A stretch of DNA of 64,000 bases from Streptomyces cellostaticus (GTDB lineage: Bacteria; Actinomycetota; Actinomycetes; Streptomycetales; Streptomycetaceae), in NCBI RefSeq assembly GCF_001513965.1, contig NZ_KQ948042.1, positions 39,526 to 103,525 on the forward strand. The letters run 5' to 3'. The translations under genes were made by a program, and so were the position numbers. The notes under the pieces were generated by a model. It saw only the letters and a program-made list of their open reading frames with translations. It made no database searches and was not told where the DNA came from. This document shows, piece by piece, positions 61,602-64,000 of the stretch. The stretch's first letter is position 1, and each line of letters begins with the position of its first letter.

Positions 61602-63683
61602 TCAGTCCTTGTCTTCCTGCGCGGGCGCGTCCGTGGAGTCGGCGCTCTCTTCGCGCTCGGTCTCGGTCTCGGCGTCGGTCTCGGCGTCGGTCTCGGCGTC
61701 GGTCTCGGCGTCGGTCTCGGTCACGCCCTCGGTCTCGTCCAGGGCGTCGACGAACTCCACGCCGTCCAGCTCGGCGAGCCGGTCGGAGGCGTCCGTGCTG
61801 CCGTCCCGGTCCGCCTCGACGGCCTTGGCGAACCACTCACGCGCCTCGCTCTCCCGACCGGCGGCCAGCAGGGCGTCGGCGTAGGCGTAGCGCAGGCGCG
61901 CGGTCCACGGCTGGACGGAGTTGGAGGCCAGCTCGGGGCTCTGCAGCGTCACGATGGCCGCGTCCAGCTGCCCCATGTCACGCCGGGCACCGGCCGCGAC
62001 GAGCCGCATCTCGACCTGCCCGGCCTTGTCCAGCTTGTGCACTTCGGGAGCGCCGGCCATGTCCAGCGCCTTCTCCGGCCGCCCGAGTCCACGCTCGCAG
62101 TCGGCCATCACCGGCCACAGGTCCACGGTGCCGCTCATGCGCCGCGCGGCCCGGAACTCGGCGAGGGCCTCGCTGTACTTCTGGCTGGCGTACGCGGCGA
62201 ACCCGGCGGCCTCGCGTACGGCAGCCACACGGGACGCCAGGCGCAGGGCCACCCTGGAGTAGCCGTACGCGCCCTCGGGGTCCTCGTCGATGAGCCGGGC
62301 GACCATCACCAGGTTCTTGGCAACGTCCTCCGCGAGCGTCTTGGGCAGGCTCTGCAGCTCCTGCCGTACGTCCTTGTCGATCTCGTCGCCGGTGACGTCC
62401 TCCGGGATCGGCAGCCGCTTGATCGGCTCACGGTCCCGGTCACGATCACGGTCCCGGTCACGCTCGTCGCGGAAGCGGCCACCACCACGCCGATCGTCCC
62501 GGCCACGGAAGCCACCGCCCGGGCGTCCGCCGCGGTCGTCGCGCCGGTCGTCACGGCGGAAGTCGGGACGCTCGCCGCCACGGCGGAACCCGGGACGGTC
62601 ACCCTCACGGCGGTCGTCCCGGCGGTCGTCACGGCGGTCATCGCGGCCACGGAAACCACCGCGGTCACCGCGGAAGTCACCTCGGTTGTCATCCCGACGG
62701 AAGCCGCCACGCTCACCGCGGTCGCCACGCTCGCCGCCGCGACGGTCGTCACGCCGGTCGTCACGGCGGTCGTCCCTGCGGAAGTCGGGGCGCTCGCCGC
62801 CGCGCCGGTCGTCACGCCGGTCATCGCGCCGGTCGTCCCTGCGGAAGTCGGGGCGCTCGCCGCCACGGCGGTCGTCACGCCGGTCATCACGGCGGTCGTC
62901 CCTGCGGAAGTCGGGGCGCTCGCCGCCACGGCGGTCGTCACGCCGGTCATCACGGCGGTCGTCCCTGCGGAAGTCGGGGCGCTCGCCGCCGCGACGGTCG
63001 TCACGCCGGTCATCGCGCCGGTCGTCACGACGGAAGTCGGAGCGCTCGCCGCCACGGCGGAACCCGGGACGGTCACCCTCACGGCGGTCATCCCGGCGGT
63101 CATCGCGGCCACGGAAACCACCGCGGTCACCGCGGAAGTCACCTCGGTTGTCATCCCGACGGAAGCCGCCACGCTCACCGCGGTCGTCGCGCCGGCCGTA
63201 GCTGCCACGGTCGTCACGGCCCCGGAAACCACCCCGGTCGCCGCGCTCGCCGCGGTCGCGGTCGTCACGACGGGCGAAACCGCCACGGTCGCCGCCGCGC
63301 TCGTCGTCGCGACGGAATCCACGGCGGTCGTCGTCGCGCCGCTCGCCCCGCTCACCACGGGAATCGCGGTCGTCACGGCGGAAGGAGGGTCGGTCGTCAC
63401 GGCGGAAGCCACGGTCACCACGGTCACTGCGGTCGTCGCGCCGGCCGTAGCTGCCACGGTCGTCACGGCCCCGGAAACCACCGCGGTCGCCGCGCTCGCC
63501 GCGGTCGCGGTCGTCACGACGGCCGTAGCCCCCACGGTCGCCTCCGCGGCTGCCGCCGCGGTCGTTCCCACGGTCGCTGCCACGGCCCGGGCCGCCGCGG
63601 TAGCCGCCACGGTCACCGCGGTCACCACTGTCCCGTCGCCGCTGGTCGCGCTCCGGTCGGTCCTCGGGCGAGTTGGTGGACAT
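61602..63683 (-). CDS. TPR protein with very long Arg/Asp/Gly-rich repeat domain
   Basis: 693-residue cytoplasmic protein. Residues 1-420 consist almost entirely of R, D, G, F and E (blocks such as RGGFRGRDDRGSYGRRDDR and five exact copies of a 21-residue unit, 217-321). Residues about 435-640 form TPR-like helices (AAYASQKYSEALAEFRAARRM, LLAAGRESEAREWFAKAVEA). The C-terminus is acidic, with DAET repeats. Such RGG/RDD-rich disordered regions usually bind RNA or drive condensates; coupling to the neighbouring rRNA operon is only positional. ATG at 63683 with AGGAG upstream. Length varies in relatives because the repeats expand and contract. Confidence 0.85.
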   Translation of the reverse strand: MSTNSPEDRPERDQRRRDSGDRGDRGGYRGGPGRGSDRGNDRGGSRGGDRGGYGRRDDRDRGERGDRGGFRGRDDRGSYGRRDDRSDRGDRGFRRDDRPSFRRDDRDSRGERGERRDDDRRGFRRDDERGGDRGGFARRDDRDRGERGDRGGFRGRDDRGSYGRRDDRGERGGFRRDDNRGDFRGDRGGFRGRDDRRDDRREGDRPGFRRGGERSDFRRDDRRDDRRDDRRGGERPDFRRDDRRDDRRDDRRGGERPDFRRDDRRDDRRDDRRGGERPDFRRDDRRDDRRDDRRGGERPDFRRDDRRDDRRDDRRGGERGDRGERGGFRRDDNRGDFRGDRGGFRGRDDRRDDRRDDRREGDRPGFRRGGERPDFRRDDRRDDRGGRPGGGFRGRDDRRGGGRFRDERDRDRDRDRDREPIKRLPIPEDVTGDEIDKDVRQELQSLPKTLAEDVAKNLVMVARLIDEDPEGAYGYSRVALRLASRVAAVREAAGFAAYASQKYSEALAEFRAARRMSGTVDLWPVMADCERGLGRPEKALDMAGAPEVHKLDKAGQVEMRLVAAGARRDMGQLDAAIVTLQSPELASNSVQPWTARLRYAYADALLAAGRESEAREWFAKAVEADRDGSTDASDRLAELDGVEFVDALDETEGVTETDAETDAETDAETDAETETEREESADSTDAPAQEDKD
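62721..63035. repeat. Five tandem 63-bp repeats in the RDD-rich gene
   Basis: Five in-frame copies of a 63-bp unit, (minus strand) 63035 down to 62721, encoding FRRDDRRDDRRDDRRGGERP plus one residue each. Variation between copies is almost purely synonymous (for example CGTCAC against CATCAC). Confidence 0.9.
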
Positions 63684-63727
63684 GGGTGACTCCTGTCTTC
63701 GGTACCACAAGCATTGTAAAAACAAAA

Positions 63728-63766
63728 GGACCCCTGGTCCCAGCTGAACGCTGGGACCAGGGGTCC
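63728..63766 (-). terminator. rRNA operon terminator
   Basis: 16-bp perfect inverted repeat (GGACCCCTGGTCCCAG and its complement, 7-nt loop) followed on the minus strand by TTTTGTTTTT: a classic intrinsic terminator downstream of the 5S rRNA. Confidence 0.9.
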
Positions 63767-63776
63767 TCCAAAGATT

Positions 63777-63895
63777 GTTCGGCGGCGTCCTACTCTCCCA
63801 CAGGGTCCCCCCTGCAGTACCATCGGCGCTGTGAGGCTTAGCTTCCGGGTTCGGAATGTAACCGGGCGTTTCCCTCACGCTATGACCACCGAAAC
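63777..63895 (-). rRNA. rrf: 5S ribosomal RNA
   Basis: Reverse strand of 63777-63895 reads as an actinobacterial 5S rRNA: 5' GTTTCGGTGGTCATAGCG, internal CCGAACCCGGAAGCTAAG and GCCGATGGTACTGCAGGGG, 3' GAGAGTAGGACGCCGCCGAAC, with the terminal helix closing between TTCGGTGGT and the 3' GCCGCCGAA. Ends are estimated to within 1-2 nt. Last gene of an rRNA operon transcribed leftward, the 23S lying outside the window. Confidence 0.95.
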
Positions 63896-64000
63896 CCTAA
63901 TGGTTTCGAGCGAACAAGCACACTCTTCAATTGTGTGTTCAGCTCTTAGCCGGCAACGGTTCGTTGCCTCAGAACATACACAGTGGACGCGAGCATCAAT
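63896..64000 (-). other. 23S-5S rRNA internal spacer
   Basis: 105 bp between the 5S rRNA and the window edge. It resembles the typical Streptomyces spacer (GCTCGCGTCCACTGTGTATG on the minus strand). The 23S 3' end is expected at or just beyond the right edge, so no 23S feature is called. Confidence 0.6.

Noticed and set aside
61518..63689. 723-aa plus-strand frame rich in Val, Thr and Ala opposite the RDD-repeat gene
   Set aside because: The antisense of GAC/CGG repeat codons gives VTAVV-type low complexity. The minus-strand frame has a start, ribosome binding site and TPR domain.
63896..64000. 3' end of 23S rRNA
   Set aside because: The visible 105 bp read as the 23S-5S spacer; no 23S 3'-terminal helix could be identified inside the window.

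Overview
The window is a very GC-rich (about 72%) actinobacterial chromosome segment, almost certainly Streptomyces. It has dense, largely co-oriented operons, many GTG/TTG starts, streptogrisin-type proteases, and a gene order (dnaE2 ... sflA ... aroH-tyrA-cmk-plsC-der ... parA-like-scpA-scpB-rluB ... ald, pyrG, recN, nadK, tlyA ... rRNA operon) that, from memory, matches S. coelicolor around SCO1739-SCO1793. No IS elements, prophage or CRISPR array were seen.

Layout. 1-2.9 kb: the start of dnaE2 and two streptogrisin-type secreted proteases. 2.9-10.8 kb: a probable organosulfur uptake and oxidation locus. A minus-strand operon (polar amino-acid-type ABC permease, FAD/NAD(P)-binding protein, ABC ATPase, two luciferase-like flavin monooxygenases, DUF1684 protein) diverges from the ABC substrate-binding lipoprotein, whose mRNA begins with a small Cys-ending leader peptide of the cysteine-attenuation type. 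10.8-22.8 kb: a DUF5685 protein with a Cys/Asp-rich tail, the SepF-like gene sflA, an acyl-CoA (glutaryl-CoA-type) dehydrogenase, an MFS pump, a GT-C/PIG-V-like membrane glycosyltransferase, a PAP2 phosphatase, an I78 inhibitor, a WYL regulator, an Rpf/LysM cell-wall protein and hypotheticals.

22.8-27.3 kb: housekeeping operon aroH-tyrA-cmk-plsC-der. 27.5-31.1 kb: a Rieske protein, two convergent overlapping nucleotidyltransferase-fold genes, and a two-gene operon of an NrtR-like Nudix/winged-helix repressor and an ADP-ribosylglycohydrolase under a multi-half-site palindromic operator. 31.3-36.7 kb: chromosome-segregation operon (ParA-like, RHH-like protein, ScpA with a large repeat-rich N-terminus, ScpB, RluB pseudouridine synthase). 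37.1-43 kb: ald, an NB-ARC/TPR-type regulator, a Nudix hydrolase and pyrG.

43.5-49.7 kb: GH15 enzyme, FAD oxidoreductase, PucR-type regulator and a GT4 glycosyltransferase. 50.1-55.7 kb: recN, an S53 (sedolisin) protease that appears inserted into the recN-nadK-tlyA block, nadK, tlyA and a small protein. 55.8-61.5 kb: an SCP2-like protein, an iron-box-controlled FecCD-type siderophore importer, a NagD-like HAD phosphatase and DUF1015. 61.6-64 kb: a TPR protein with a very long Arg/Asp/Gly-rich repeat domain beside the 3' end of an rRNA operon (5S rRNA and its terminator).

All functional statements come from reading motifs in the translated sequence and from remembered family knowledge. No database search was run.
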